From positions 621,831 to 685,830 of the forward strand of contig CACRSC010000002.1 of assembly GCA_902651635.1 (NCBI GenBank): a stretch of DNA of 64,000 bases, read 5' to 3'. This document shows positions 9,884-22,242 of this stretch, piece by piece. Position numbers and translations under genes: made by a program. The stretch is from Mastigamoeba balamuthi. Lineage: Eukaryota; Evosea; Mastigamoebida; Mastigamoebidae. Position 1 is the stretch's first letter. The number at the start of each line of letters is the position of its first letter. The notes beneath the pieces were generated by a model. It did no database searches, was not told the origin of the DNA, and was given only the letters and a program-made list of their open reading frames with translations.

Positions 9884-12194
9884 ATGTCGTCGTCGGACGA
9901 GGCCGACCCGATGGCGGGGTACAATAGGCGTTTATTTTTTGAAATTTCCAACGCCGAAAAAACCACCGCACCACCAGCACACAACCCGCCCTTTGCACCC
10001 TCCACCCGCACTGTGGTAACCGACCAACGGCCACAAAAATCCGCGCAGGGCGACAACAAGGGGCCCGCGCGCGCCGAGGAAGGGGCCCTGGAGCCAGGAG
10101 GTACGCCAGCGCGGAGCCCAAACGGGGCCTGCCGATCTGGAGGGGATGGATTTAAAAATAGTCCACACATTCCTGCCCCGCACCCACCCCCGGGCGGCTG
10201 CCGCCTGGGCTGCCGCACGAACCAACGCCCGCGCGCGCGTCGTCGCCCCGCCCTCCCGCAGGAGGATGAGCTGCTGAGGTCGCTGGTGGAGAAGTACGGC
10301 GCGAAGGACTGGACTTTTATTGCTTCCCACATTTCAGGCCGCGTAGGAAAGCAGTGCCGCGAGAGGTACAGGGACCGGCACACACCCCTGTTAACATAAC
10401 GCGCCCCCCGCCGCCGCAGCGCCACCGGCGATCCCGGGAATTAACCTGCGTTGCGTCACACACACGGGCCCCCCCTCCCCCCTGGAATCGGGAATCCCCC
10501 CTTCCTGAGAATGACGAGCCCACCGCGGTGCCTGGCAGGTACCACAACCACCTCGCGCCCGACGTGAAGAAGGACGCATGGACGACCGAGGAGGACGCCG
10601 TCATCATCAAGTACCACCGCGAGCTGGGCAACCGCTGGACCGACATCGCCAAGCTGCTCGGCAACGGCCGCCCCGCCAACGACGTCAAGAACCGCTGGAA
10701 CTCCACCCTCAAGGTGCGCCCCCCCTTCTTCTCTCTCCCGCCCCCACTCTGCTCTGCTCTCTTCATTTGGCCCACAAGACCACACCCGGGCAGAGGAGGG
10801 TCCAGCAGGAGGAGGAGAGCGCGGCGGGGCAGCTGGGGATGATGGCGGCGATGGCCCCGGGCAGCGCGCCGCGCATGACGGTCATGGAGGCGCTCGGGTA
10901 CCCGGCGTCCGCGCTGCCGCCGCCGACGTCGCCGCTGGCGATGCCCAACCGCCCCATCGCGGGCGTCTCGCCCTCGCGGACGCCGCCGATCCTCGACCCC
11001 TCCTCGTGCCCCGCCGCGTACGGCGGCGCGGCGACCAACAGCCCCGCGCAGTCGCGCCTGAGGTTCTCGGTCATGGCGCCCTCGAGCGGCTCGTACTCGC
11101 CCGCTGCGGCGGCCGCGGCGGCTGCGGCTGCTGCGGCGGCGGCCGCGGCCGCGGCGGCGTCGTCGCCGTCGAGCGCGACGCAGTGCCAGCAGGGGTCGCT
11201 GGCGAGCCCGCACCACCCGCTGGCGATGCTGCCGCTGCCGCAGCACGCGGGGGGCAGCGCGCCGCCGCCGCCGCCGCACTCGTACCTCGTGCCGCACATG
11301 TTCAGCTCGGCGCCGGCGTCGCCCGAGCCGTGGGACGCGGCCGAGCGCGACCTCGTGATGATGTCGCCGGGCGGGGGCGCGAGGAACAGCGGCGGGCTGC
11401 CGCCGGGGTCGCTCTTCGCGTCGCCGTCGTCGGCGCTCGCGGGGTGGCCGCAGCTGGGGCCGCCGGGCAGCCGCAACTCGGGGCTGCGCGACGCGTTCAG
11501 CCCCGACAAGCTCGAGATCGGGGGGCTGCTGGACGTGCAGGGCTCGCAGCAGGCGAGCGCGGGGTCGGGGCTGCAGATGCAGCACGACATGTCGCCGCCC
11601 AGGCCCTCGCCGCAGCTCGGCACGCTGCTGGCCTCGGACGCGGCCCAGATGCAGAGCCCCTCGCTGTCGCACATGCAGCACGCGGGGCAGCTGCCGGGCA
11701 TCGCGGCGTGGCAGGCCGCCGGCGGCGCCGCGCAGCAGCAGCAGCAGCAGCAGCAGCACGAGTGGAACCCGTTCCCCTTTGAGGACACGGGCGCGGCGGC
11801 CGCCGGGGCGTCGGCGATGGACACGGGGATGCCGCCCGCGGACGTGCCGTCGCTGCCCGCGAACCTGCAGCTGCTCACACAACGGCTGTCGCCCACGCCC
11901 GAGCGCCTCACGTCGCTGCAGCAGCAGGCGCAACAACAGGCGCAGCAGCAGCAGCAGCAGCAGGAAATGATGGACGGGCCTCTGCTGTCGATGCAGCCCA
12001 GATGGCCGCCGTCGTCCCCGCAGGCGCCGCTGGCCAGCCCGATATTCGGGACGCAGCCGCCGCCGGGGCAGCCGCAGGGGTCGGGGCAGCAGGGGGCCAA
12101 CCCCTCGCAGGTGCTGCCGTCGATGAACATGCCGCAGCAGCAGCAGACGACGGCGGGGGCGAGATCGTCGTTCAATCGCAGCATGTTGATGTGA
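9884..12194 (+). CDS. R2R3-type MYB transcription factor
   Basis: Two MYB repeats are visible. The first is EDELLRSLVEKYGAKDWTFIASHISGRVGKQCRERYHNHL and the second is AWTTEEDAVIIKYHRELGNRWTDIAKLLGNGRPANDVKNRWNSTLK; both are split here by introns at 10366-10538 and 10714-10793. The second repeat keeps all three tryptophans. The first lacks its first Trp in the visible exon and has Tyr at the third position. A long low-complexity C-terminal region follows, with polyalanine (about 11100-11160) and two polyglutamine tracts (about 11731-11758 and 11940-11965). The gene should act in the nucleus as a sequence-specific DNA-binding regulator. The frame is open from ATG 9884 to the first repeat, giving 685 residues, but the stretch 9920-10260 looks intron-like, so the N-terminus is uncertain. 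Confidence 0.88.
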
Positions 12195-12953
12195 CCCCCG
12201 CCTGCTTTCTTGTCCTCCCCCACCCTCTCCTCCTCCCTCACATCCTCACACAAGCAGCCCTCCCCCTCCTCACCACTCTCTGTGCCTTAGGTTGGCTTTT
12301 TAGTTTGAAACAATCCCACTACCACCCGCTCAGCTACACGCCACCCGCATCCCCTCATCACGCCTCTCTAGCACCTCTCCTTGTCTTGTGCACGTGTGTC
12401 TCTCCACGTCCGCCGGTACCTTCGGATGTTATTGGAAGGAAGGCGGGACACCGACAAAGTGACATCCAGAAGCGCACTCGTTACTAACCACCGATGATGC
12501 CTATGCCTGAAACGATTCGCCTGCGTTGCCGACAACCTTACCTTTCCCCAACGCGCGAGTAATAACGCCGGGCCAGTTTGCGGCTCCAGAAGTCCAGAAG
12601 AGGTTCACCCGCATTCGGCAGCCATCACAGGCAAGCATGTCTGTGTACTGGAGCGAACGAACACGCTGTCCGGCAGGGGAAGTGAGTGAAAGAGAAGAGC
12701 AGGAGACGCGAGGTGACCCCGAGGAGGCGCCAGCGGTCACAGCCAGTGTGCGGCTTCTCTCTGTTCGCTGTGCTTGCCGGGGTGGTGACCATACCGAGAA
12801 CGCCCTGTGACTGTGCTGTGCACAAGGGCGGTTTTCACTGTTCCTGGGTGGATCTTCCAGCAGGATTCCCTTGTCGCGCGATCGTGCGCGTGCATTTCTT
12901 TTGTTGTTTACTTTTAAATTTGCTTAGTGGGGCCAAGGCAGACAGCAGACATC
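12195..12953. other. intergenic, nothing recognised
   Basis: About 760 bases between the MYB and ThDP-enzyme genes, both on the plus strand. The first part is pyrimidine- and CA-rich, as expected for a 3' untranslated region. No reading frame or RNA gene could be supported. Confidence 0.5.
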
Positions 12954-15076
12954 ATGGCGGAGACCATCGGCAACGTCTCGGACTACGTGATCCACGCCCT
13001 CATGCGGCAGGGCGTGCGCCGCGTCTACGGCTACCTCGGGGCCGCCGTGGTCCCGCTGCTGCAGGCACGTCCGTCCGGGCCCTCTCGGGACAGCGCCGCT
13101 GTTTTTAGTCTAGTTTGGTTCCGCGAAATTTCTCACAATATGCTCGTAATGCCGCATTCTCAGAGCGTCGAGAAGGCGGGGCTCGACTTTGTGGTCTGCC
13201 GCACAGAGGCCAACGCCGCGCTCTCGGCCAGCGCGGAGGCGAAGCTCACCGGCAACCTCGCGGTCTGCATCGCCACCAGCGGTCCCGGTACGCGGCAGAG
13301 ACTCTCTCACTGCGCCAGTGTCTTCTCGGCGCAGTTCAAATTATATCAAGTGATTTATACTGTGCGCCCCTGGTAAGGAGCGATTCCTGGATTCGCGGCA
13401 GGGCACGGGGTATCTCCACTTTTTCAGCGGCAAATATCTCGATTTCCTCTGGTGACGTTGATCGCTCTGCAGGCGCGTCGAACCTCGTGACGGGGCTTCT
13501 GGACGCGCAGGCGGACAGGGCGCCGGTGCTCGCGCTGACGGGCGACCTGCCGACGATCAAGAGGGGCCGCGGGCTGGAGTTCCAGGAGATGGACCAGGGC
13601 GCCGTGCTGGGCCCCGTCGTCGGCCTGACCTCGACCGCGGCGCACCCGCAGAGCGTGCCCGCGCTCCTGCAGCGGGCCATCGGCCGCGCGCTCAACAACC
13701 GCGAGGCCGTCCACCTCTGCATCCCCTCGGACATCCAGCTGGTGCGCTAGTTCCCGTTGGATTTCGCATATCTGCGCAGATTCTCCGCAATATCCTGCGG
13801 AAATATCAGCGAAAATCAACTGATTTTTGTTGTTCTCCCCCGCCCTTGATAGGTGCCGATGCCCGACGACCACGGGCTTGCGCACTACCCGCTGCGGCCC
13901 ATCCGCGACACGACGCCCGGCCGCTTCACGCGGGAGCTGTTCGAGGCGGCCGCGCAGCTGATCGTCGACGCGTCTGTGAGCGGCGGCGTCGCCATCGCCG
14001 TGGGCCCGCGCGCCCGCGGCTGCGGCGAGGCCATCGAGCAGCTGGCGGGCCTGATCCCCGCGCCGGTGATGTGCTCGCTGGACGCCAAGGGCATCGTGAG
14101 CGAGGCGCACCCCGACGTGGTGGGCGTGCTGGGCATCTTCGGGTCGCCCGCGTTCTGGGTCTCGCAGGACTCGCTCGAGGGCATCGGGCTGATCGTCGCC
14201 GTGGGCCTCGACAACCCCGCGGTGTTCCTGGCCAACCTCGGCGGCGAGCAGGTGCGCGAGCTCGTGCTGGTCGACCACGACTTCAGCGACATCGCGCACT
14301 CGTTCGCGCCCAAGGCGACGCTGATCGGGCCGATCGAGGAGGCGATCGCGGGCATCGCGGGGGCCATCGTGGGCTCGGCGTCGCCCAGGGCGTCGCGGGC
14401 CAAGGGGCAGGCGACGGTCATCGCAGAGATCAACGCCAAGAAGAAGGCGTTCTTCCAGAAGTACCTCGACGAGGCCTCGGTGCCCAGCGAGCGCTACGTG
14501 CACCCCGTGCGGCTGCTGGGCTGCCTCGAGCAGGCGCTGGCGCGGCGCGCGGGCTCGGTGATCGTGCCCGACGTGGGCGACAACACCGTCTGGATGGGCC
14601 TCTTCCTGCGCCTCTCGCACCGCGAGCGCCTGCTGACGACGGCCAAGCACGGCGTCATGGGCTGGTCGATGCCCGCGTGCCTCGCCAGCAAGCTGGCCCA
14701 GCCCGCCTCGACGGTCGTCGGCATCGCCGGGGACGGCGGGTGCCTGATGTCGGTGCAGGAGCTCGCGACGGCCGTACAGTACGGCGCGAGCTTTGTGTAC
14801 ATTGTGTTCCGCAACGCAGTGCTGCGGAGGGTCGTCGGCAGCCCGTTCATGGCCATCAGCCAGTGCAACTTCGCCATGATGGCCGAGTCGTTCGGGGCCA
14901 AGGGGCTCAGCATCGCGCGCAACGACGAGGCGGCGATCGCCGGCGTGCTGCGCGAGGCGTTTGAGCACGTCGACGCCAACAGGGGCCCCGTCGTCATCGA
15001 CGTCTCGATCGACCCCGCCATCGGCGCGCCCATGGCGGCCTGGAACATCCAGGCGCCCGCCATGAGCTTCAAGTAG
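12954..15076 (+). CDS. ThDP-dependent pyruvate oxidase/decarboxylase-like enzyme
   Basis: Four exons (12954-13064, 13164-13287, 13473-13741, 13853-15076) give 575 residues, essentially the length of bacterial pyruvate oxidase (PoxB, about 570). The N-terminal ThDP (PYR) domain carries the cofactor-activating Glu in CRTEANAA, followed by ATSGPGASNLVTGLLDA. A middle cofactor domain follows. The C-terminal PP domain has the ThDP/Mg motif starting GDGGCLMSVQELATAVQYG and ending FRNAVL; DVGDNTVWMG and KHGVMGWSMP are also typical. PoxB-like enzymes decarboxylate pyruvate oxidatively to acetate; acetolactate synthase and oxalyl-CoA decarboxylase share the fold, so the substrate is open. The first intron appears to use a GC donor (AG|GCACGT), because this preserves homologue spacing. 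No targeting peptide is evident, suggesting a cytosolic enzyme. Confidence 0.85.
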
Positions 15077-15203
15077 AGAGTGTGTTCAACATCGCGCTTA
15101 CTGTTGCTGCCATTTGGTTTCCGTCTGCTCAGTTCAGACAGTCGGTCACGAGTGCACCGCTTCTTGCACACTGAAAGCGGCTAGTCCTCAAATGACTGCC
15201 AAT

Positions 15204-15819
15204 TTATGGAGATCTTGCGGAAGACGAAATGGGGGAAGGCCACTGCGAGCCTGGAGAGGGGCAGAGGGCCGGCAGGCAGCGCAACACTGCCAGGAATAGT
15301 ATCATCTTTATCCACGCCGTCACCAGCTGCGACACCTCCACGACGCCCTTCCAGAAGTACGGACCGTTCAGGCGCCTCCATAGGGACACGCACGCTGGCA
15401 CCGCCACGTGCTCTCCCTCCTGACCTCCCTGCTGCTCTGATTTGATGAGACCGGAGGCATCACTCATAATCCTGCAAGTACCTGCTCTCACTCGCGCCAT
15501 CTCGAGCTGGTGCCTGTGCTCCTCCTCCCTCCTCTCCTTCTTCATCTCGCTGTCCTCAACCTCCTTCGCCGTGTCCTGCATTTGATAAACGTCCAAGTTG
15601 AAGTTGCAACAGAGGAAGCAAGGAGCGAACCACGAGGTCCAGCACGCTCGCGCGCGAGATGGCGTCAGGCTCGGAGAGCATCGCGAGTGCCTCGCTTCGC
15701 AGGAAGTACGTGCGGTGGATGACGGGGATCACCCTGCGGATTGCCAGGCGCTCCCTGGTGTTGTCCGCCACGCGGAGGAGGGGGTCGTAGATGGTGTAGA
15801 TGGCGTACTCGGCCTCCAT
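15204..15819 (-). CDS. hypothetical protein with one membrane segment
   Basis: Not recognised. From ATG 15819 the frame reads about 62 residues (MEAEYAIYTIYDPLLRVADN...), then after a ~58-base intron a Glu/Lys/Arg-rich, probably coiled-coil stretch (DTAKEVEDSEMKKERREEE). After a second intron it reads a segment with LWRRLNGPYFWKGVVEVSQL followed by a hydrophobic span (AWIKMILFLAVLRCLPALC). Codons in all three parts favour G/C at the third position, supporting coding. The order suggests a single-pass membrane protein with a cytoplasmic coiled coil. The ATG follows a good acceptor-like CCGCAG, so an upstream exon (toward 16100) may exist. The last exon's acceptor among several nearby AGs is uncertain. 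Confidence 0.45.
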
Positions 15820-16380
15820 ATCTGCGGGAGAGACGCCGATGAGGGCCACCGAGAGAGGTGCAGACCTGATTGTTATGGTGCTCTGAGATGCAGAGATCGA
15901 GGGCGGCGGTAGAAGCGCCGAGTCCAAAGAGAAAGTTGTGCGAGAGTTTACGAGAGTTAATTGATACGAAAAGGCATAATATCTTCTTGATTCTGCTATT
16001 TTCCCGACACAGCCAACAAGCAGAGAGGCTTCTGAGAGTTTGTGCCGTCATCGAAGTCTTCGCCGCGATTCCGTGGGTCGCCAGAATTGACAGTTTGTCC
16101 TCGTTCTGGGATGCCACTCAGCAGGATTGTTCCCCTCACCATGTCCGGACTTTAAAGGAGTGAAAGCAACCTACACCTGTGGGTCCCACTCGGGTCTCCT
16201 GTTTGTGGATGAGAGGGCACAGGGGCGTGGGGTATTCATATGGTGACATATCCGGGAGAAAAGACGGTGTCACTAATTGCCTTTATGCCAATTGGATCTC
16301 TGCAAAGTCCCCCAAAAAAAGAGTTACGCAAGCAAACGGGACAGGGAGAGATCCCCAGTTGATTCACCACCACCCCAGCC

Positions 16381-18940
16381 TCAAGACTGCTGCAGCACGA
16401 GCTTGATGAAGTGCTCCCTGAACACGCTGTACCCGACGTCCTCGGACAGCAGGTCGGCGGTGGGCACGCTCGTGTCCCCGGGGTCCAGCACGGACATCAG
16501 GAAGCGCGAGTCGCTGCTGTACTGCGAGCACTCGGTCACGGGCGGCCTCGGGAACCTGCCGTCGGCGCAGGCCTTGGCGTCTGCGGCAGCGCGGGCGAAG
16601 ACGGCCCTCGTGGCCTCGTCTGTCTCGCCCTTGCGGTGGCGCATCGTCAGCGAGTGGCCGACCATCACGACGACCCAGAAGAACGCGTCGAGCAGCAGCA
16701 CGTGGTCCGCCGACACGCTGCTCAGCGACAGCTCGACGGCCTCGCACGCGGCCTCTCCGCGCGCGTTGACATAGTACCTCCGCAGCGACGGCTGGACCAT
16801 CAGCAGCGCGCTCGCGACGTCCGCGCGCCCGGCGGCGAAGCGGTAGAAGGCCGTCTCGTCGGGGCTGGCGTTGAAGACGCTGACCAGGCAGCCGCGCCGC
16901 AGGTGGTAGACGGCCAGCGGGAAGCGCCCCGCGTTGGGGGGCAGCGCGAACGTCGAGTTGGCGTTGTCCCTGCGGAACGTCGCGAACAGCGCGAGCTGCT
17001 GCACGAGCGTGCGGTCCAGCCACCGCACCGTCGCCGCCTCGCCCTCGGCGTAGCTCTTCTCCACGGCCAGGCGCGCTGTCAGGGCCACCGCGACGTCCTG
17101 GTCGAACGACTGCAGCACGGCAGCGCCGTTGGGGTCCGACACGAGCCTGCAGACCAGCCTTAGTGCCTCGATCAGCGAGCGTCCCGGGCGTCAAAAAGAG
17201 AGCGCGGCTTGGCGGGGGGGGAGGGCTTGGGCTCACGGGCGCGAGAGCGTGGTCACCCGGAGGATGGCCTGGCCGCAGTTGTTGTAGAAGTGCGTCAGGA
17301 TCTGTATGTAGCCCACCGACTGCGACGGCGTCTCCTGCGGCTGCGCGCACGCGAGCCCAGCGCGGATGGGTGGTCAGCTCTCCCGCTGGAGGGGGGGAGG
17401 AGCACTCACGGGCGCGACGACCTCGAAGAAGAACGAGTGCGTAGAGTTGGCGTCGAGGGCGCAGGACTGCCAGGCAGAGGTGCCGCCCAGGCCGATCTGT
17501 TCCAGTATTCCCCCAGGGGGTCAGCGAGCGTTGGGGAACTCGCAACTGCGGAGGGCCCTCACGGTGCGGTCGGAGACGTATTGCGTGGTCTTGTTGAGCG
17601 ACGTCAGGTGGCCGATGGCCCCCATGACCTTGAGCTCCCTGGAGCACTGCGCGCGGCGGGGAGGGGAGAGGGAAGAAATTCGAATTCAGCGAATTCAGTT
17701 GGGGAATTCGGGGAATCGGGGAATCCAATCGGGGGCGGGCGCGCGGGCGCACGACGACTTCGACGGTGGCGCGGAAGGCCATCTTGAGCAGGCCCCTGTA
17801 GTCCTTCTCGAGCAGGGTCATCAGCGACTGCGCGAAGACGTCGCCGGCGAAGGTGTCGTAGAGCATCACGACGCCGCCCGTGCGCTCGGCCACCGCGCGC
17901 ATCTCGTGCAGGCCGACCTGGTCCCACGAGCAGCAGAGCAGGTCGACGGCGTGGCCCGCGGCGCTGTACTGCTGCGCGAGGTCTGCGTAGTACTCGCCGG
18001 CGGCGGCCGCGTGGCGCGCGCCCGCGTGGGCCAGCGCGTGGTGCGAGCGCATGAGCTCGCGGACGTCGGCGCCGACGACGGTCCCGGGCCCCGTCGTGCA
18101 CGGGGCGCCGACAAAGAACATGGCGCGCGCGCCGACGTTGCGGCAGGCGCCGTCGAGCAGGCCGCAGACGACGCTCAGGGCGAGCCCCGTGGCGTTGGGC
18201 GCGCGCTGGCCCGCGGGCGGCGGCGCGTCGGCCGCGAGCTCGTCGAGGCGCGCGCTGAGGGCGAACTCGCACTCGCGCAGCGCCACGACGAAGCGCGCGG
18301 ACGAGAGCGGCAGGCCCAGGAGGTCGTGCGCCCTGCGCGGGCCGTAGAGGCACGACCCCTGGAAGGCGTACGCCGCCGCCGCGTCGGCCGAGCGCAGGTC
18401 GTGCACGCGCACGTGCTCGCCGAACGAGACCAGCGCCACGCGCGTGTTGGCCGGCAGCAGCGACACCGCGCGCGAGACCGCGTCCTTGAGCGCCGCGAGC
18501 TCCTCGGGCGCGACGGCCGTGTTCAACGCCAGCACCACCACCGCGCTCTGCGCCGGCAGCCGCGGCAGCGCGTACTCCACCGTCACCGACCCCCCGGCCG
18601 ACGCCGCAGCCGCCGCCGCGCTGCTGTTGGCGCTGAGCAGCAGAGAGGCCCCGCTGACAGCGTTGCGGCGGCCGCACATGCAGCACGTCCACCACTTGCC
18701 CTCGGGGTCCACGGCGCAGTGCGGGCTGTAGACGGCCGCGCACGGGGCCCCCGGGCAGACGAGCGGCTCGGCGTAGGCGCGCTGCGCGTTGGCCGGGCGC
18801 AGCGGCGTGTGCGCGACGCCCAGCGGCACCAGCAGCGCGCGCTGGGCCTCTGCCGCCGTCGCAGGCCACGCGTTCCACGACACCCGCGCCGCGTCCTCGA
18901 CGGGTCCGCTGGGCGCTGACGACGCTTGCGCTTGGCTCAT
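16381..18940 (-). CDS. SEC23: Sec23, COPII inner-coat GTPase-activating subunit
   Basis: The first exon (18940 to about 17757) starts MSQAQASS and has the Sec23 opening VSWNAWPATAAEAQRALLVPLGV, then the zinc finger (CPGAPC...CAVDPEGKWWTCCMC), the trunk domain (LPAQSAVVVLALNTAV, LLPANTRVALVSFGEHVRVHDL) and the beta-sandwich start. Short exons near 17.6, 17.45 and 17.3 kb carry SRELKVMGAIGHL, GLGGTSAWQSCALD and a piece ending ILRVTTLA. The last exon holds the helical part (SFDQDVAVALTARLAVEKS, VRWLDRTLVQQL) and the gelsolin domain (FNASPDETAFYRF, DHVLLLDAFFWVVVMVGHS). Sec23 stimulates Sar1 GTPase on ER exit sites. The arginine finger expected in the gelsolin/trunk surface was not verified. Confidence 0.93.
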
Positions 18941-18955
18941 CTTGTTGTGCCGTGC

Positions 18956-19417
18956 GTCTGTCTGTCTGTCTGTCTGTGTTGTGTGGGGGGGGGGGAGGTG
19001 GTGGGCGTGTTTGTTTGGAGAGAAATATGACGTGTCGATAATCGATGATTTGTGGGGAAATCTCACGCACGTAACTCGGGCGGAACAAAAATAGTTGAAG
19101 CCCCTCGTGATCCCCCCCCCCCCCCCCCCAACATGCAAATATGTGCTGTCCGTAATTGACAGAGATGAGGTGAGGTCACGCTTATTGGATTGAATATTCG
19201 GCAGAGAGTGTTGGCCTGGGAAAAAAACCGGCAATTTGGTGCAACGAAATCGCTTGCCTGTGAGAGCACAGAGAGATTCGAGCAGGCGTCTGAAATCCGC
19301 AACAAAATTGTGTTGCGGTAACTGCTTGGCTATAGGCTTGTTACTGTTTGTTGTTGTTGTTGTTGTTGTTTGTACAGTCTCGGCAGTCGGGGGTCGCACA
19401 ACACACACACACACAAG
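18956..19417. repeat. cluster of simple repeats
   Basis: Between the starts of Sec23 and the end of the KIAA0930 homologue lie a (TCTG)n run (about 18956-18976), a G tract (about 18985-18996), an 18-base C tract (19112-19129), a (GTT)n run (about 19350-19370) and a (CA)n run (about 19397-19414). No gene is supported in this stretch. The homopolymer lengths may not be exact in the assembly. Confidence 0.8.
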
Positions 19418-19435
19418 GGGGAGGGAGGGCTAACG

Positions 19436-20844
19436 TCAGTGCTGCGTGCTGGTGCAGTGCGAGGTCGAGTCGGGCGCAGGCGACGTGACGACGCCCCTGG
19501 GCGACGGCGAGACTGCGTGGTTAGCGTGCGCGTCGAGGCACTTGAGCACGTCGGCGACGAGCACGTCGTACGGCATGCATACAAACGTCAGCATGCACGC
19601 GAGCGCCGGCGTGGCGGCAGCGCCCGGGGCGGGGGCCGCGGGGGCGGGCACGGCGGGTGCGCTCTGGGAGCCCTGCGCGGGGGCAAAGGCCATCTGGACG
19701 CGGCCCTTGCCGCCGGGGCCCCGGATGTCGAGGAACTGCTCGTCCTTGGGCCGCAGCGCCTGGGGCAGCAGCGAGCTGAGGGTGGCCGGGGGGCGCTGGC
19801 CCAGCCACCACCACTGCTTGCCCCTGTCGGCGTAGGCCTTGGTGATGGTCCTGTAGCCCAGCCCGCCCCGGAAGACGCTCTGCTTGCCCGCGAGCTGGAC
19901 GCCAAAGGCCCTGCCGCTGATGCTGAGGTCCACTGCGACAAAGTGGCCCGGGGTGTTGATGACAATGTCCTTCCACGCGTCGTCAAAGTCGGCAATGGCG
20001 AAGTGGATCAGGGGGAAGGACGGCTCGGCCTGCTGGGCCTTGCGGTCCAGGCGCAGGCGCATGGGCGACGAGTAGACCTGCTTCTGCACGCGGCGCAGCA
20101 CCTTGTACTCCTTGCGCGGGTCCTCAGAGTCGTTGTGGCACACCAGCACCGTGATCGTGAACACCAGCTGGTGCGTCAGCATGTTCAGCAGGTACGTCTC
20201 TGCGAAGCCGCTGCGCGTCAGAACACGGCGGGGGAATCGAGAGCTGCTGTGTTTTCGGTCCCTTCATGAGATCGCAACCCCCACACTTTACCCAAGGCGG
20301 GCAAGGGGACACGGAATCAAAAAATGTGGGAATCTGCGCAGAACTGGGGGGCGCGCTCGCCCCACTCGTTGACGTGTGGACGGAATTGAGAAAGCAGCGA
20401 GAAATGTACTTTGCCAGTGTATGTCCGAGTCGAACGGCACGGCGGTGGTGCCCCTGCGCTTGACGAACACGTCGTCAGCCGCGGGCGGCTTGCCCCCGGC
20501 GGGCGTCTCCCCCCTGTCCCGGACGAAGAAGAGCATGTCGTCCCCGGTCCCGTCCTCGGCGGCGGCCGCTGTCTCCGAGTCCACAATCTCTGCGCGGAAC
20601 CGCTGGTACCAGAACATGGGGTCGTCTCTCTGCACCACCCCCGTACACGGCACCTGGTGTTCGCCGCGGAAGGCGTGCGCAGGACCGGCGGATCCGATTG
20701 GTTGATTCGGGGTTGAGGAAAGAAGGAGGCGAGAGAGAACGAGGGAAAGCGAAGGGTGAGGGGAAAAAAAGAGGCGGGCGCAGGGAATTGAACGCGCACG
20801 GTGCTGCAGCACTCGATTATCTGCGCGAGCTGCTTCGGATCCAT
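19436..20844 (-). CDS. KIAA0930/C22orf9-family (DUF2045) protein
   Basis: Three exons (20844-20800, 20629-20410, 20199-19436) encode 342 residues. The sequence follows the animal KIAA0930 family in order: DDPMFWYQRFRAEI, DDMLFFVRDRG, DDVFVKRRGTTAVPFDSDIHW, LNMLTHQLVFTITVLVCHND, KQVYSSPMRLRLDRK, PLIHFAIADFDDAWKDI, FRGGLGYRTITKAYADRG, a hallmark EQFLDIRGPGGKGRVQMA, and the C-terminal LACMLTFVCMPYDVLVADVLKCL. The function of this family is not established. The second intron's donor (GTACAT at 20409) was chosen because it keeps the frame WQKTYLLNML. The protein continues about 30 residues past the conserved end with a Ser/Thr/His-rich tail. Confidence 0.85.
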
Positions 20845-21245
20845 TCGCGCCGCACGCTGCGCAGGCAAGGCAACTGACGGTTTGGCGGCCGCACGACGCT
20901 TACAGTAAGCGCACAGCTCAGCACACGCGGAAAATAGCAGTAGTGTACGTTTTCTACACAAGATCTCGGAGATTCCACCCCCGATTGTGAAGCAGGCGCG
21001 GCGCAGCGCGGCGTCGGCGGGGACACGGGCACCCGGACGCCGCAGTCCCATCGGGCGCCTTGGGGGCGAGGCGGGAGGCGGGACCTCGCAGGGGTTTTCC
21101 GCGCTGTTGATGCAAGCGATGACGCACAACCTGACATCAACAAGGGTGCGCGGAAAAGGGTTTTTGGTGCCTATGGCACTCGAGTTCAGGCCCTTTGAGT
21201 AGTTCCTGCTCCCCCCACCAAGTCGCCCCTCTCATCTCTGCGCGG
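20845..21245. other. intergenic between divergent genes
   Basis: About 400 bases separate the divergent starts of the KIAA0930 homologue (minus) and eS19 (plus). No gene is seen. A promoter for both presumably lies here, but I could not identify a TATA box or a named site with confidence. Confidence 0.4.
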
Positions 21246-21883
21246 ATGTCGACCCAGTTCATCGTCAACCCGGCCATCAACAACGGCACGACCGTCAAGG
21301 ACGTCGCGACCGAGGCCTTCATCCCGGCGCTCGCCCGCCACTTCAAGCGCGAGGGCAAGATCGCCGTCCCCGCGTGGGTCGACCTCGTCAAGACGGGCGT
21401 CAACCGCGAGCTGCCCCCCAACGACGCGGACTGGTTCTACGTCCGCTGCGCCGCCGTCGCCAGGAAGATCTACCTGCGCGGCCAGGCCGGCATCACGGGC
21501 CTCCGCAAGGCCTTCGGCGGCAAGAAGCGCAACGGCACCTGCCCCGGCCACTTCGCCCTCGCCTCGGGCAACGTCCTCCGCCAGGCGATCCACCAGCTCG
21601 AGGCTCTCGGCCTCGTCACCAAGGACAGGCGCGGGTACGATATTCTCTCCGCCCCTGCCCCCCCTTCCTCTCTAGATTCTTCCGGCGGCGCTAGATATCT
21701 CCCTTGCGCAATGCCGGAAGAATTTGCCTGCGTTGACTGTGCGCGCGGCGGCGGACTGATTGGCACACAATGCTGACTTGTGTTGCTGTGCGCGCGATAC
21801 ACAGTGGCCGCTGCATCACTCCCGTTGGCCGCCAGACGCTCGACAGAATCGCCGCGCAGGTGAACGCCCCCGCGCGCCAGTGA
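21246..21883 (+). CDS. RPS19: small ribosomal subunit protein eS19
   Basis: Two exons (21246-21634, 21805-21883) give 155 residues, close to the usual ~145. Diagnostic segments are TVKDVATEAFIPALARHFKR, ADWFYVRCAAVARKIYLRG, GITGLRKAFGGKKRNGTCP, HFALASGNVLRQAIHQLEALGLV, and after the intron GGRCITPVGRQTLDRIAAQV. The splice joins KDRRG to GRCITP exactly at the place of the GGRKLTP motif of other eukaryotes. The protein is part of the 40S head and is needed for 18S rRNA maturation. The intron carries a GATATCTC word (21694-21701). Confidence 0.96.
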
Positions 21884-22242
21884 GGGGAGCAAACCCGCAA
21901 CTGGGCGATGATCTAGGGGGGGGAGGCATCGGCGGGCGATACGGGGCAGATACCTCGGGGATGAAGTATCTGCCGCGTCGGAATCTCTGCTGCCTCCCTG
22001 GCCCTCGCCGCCTCTCTCGGTAACTCCGCATTGACAATGGTGACAGCCCCGCAGACGACCACAATGAAAGCAGCCCTTAATGCCATCCGCCTGTGATTAT
22101 TTGGATCAGCATGCCTGTCTTGTATCAATAATTCGGGAATCAGACCTTGGGGTTTTCCGATTACAGAAATCAATTGGGCTTTATTTCATTCGGGCAAAGA
22201 GCCAGCCCGGGGTCTGGTGCAAAGATTAGGATTTTATGTGAA

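Noticed and set aside
19112-19129. 18-base C tract as an assembly-join artefact
   Set aside because: It may be mis-sized, but the flanks are continuous with the neighbouring non-coding DNA, so it is kept as a simple repeat.
20405-20412. A fourth GC donor (CTG|GCAAAG) in the KIAA0930 homologue
   Set aside because: A GT donor five bases further on (A|GTACAT) keeps frame and gives the conserved W-x-x-x-x-LN spacing.
20776-20805. tRNA-like GTTCAATTCCC word on the minus strand
   Set aside because: It overlaps the donor of the first intron of the KIAA0930 homologue, lacks the GG of the B box and has no A box or stems.
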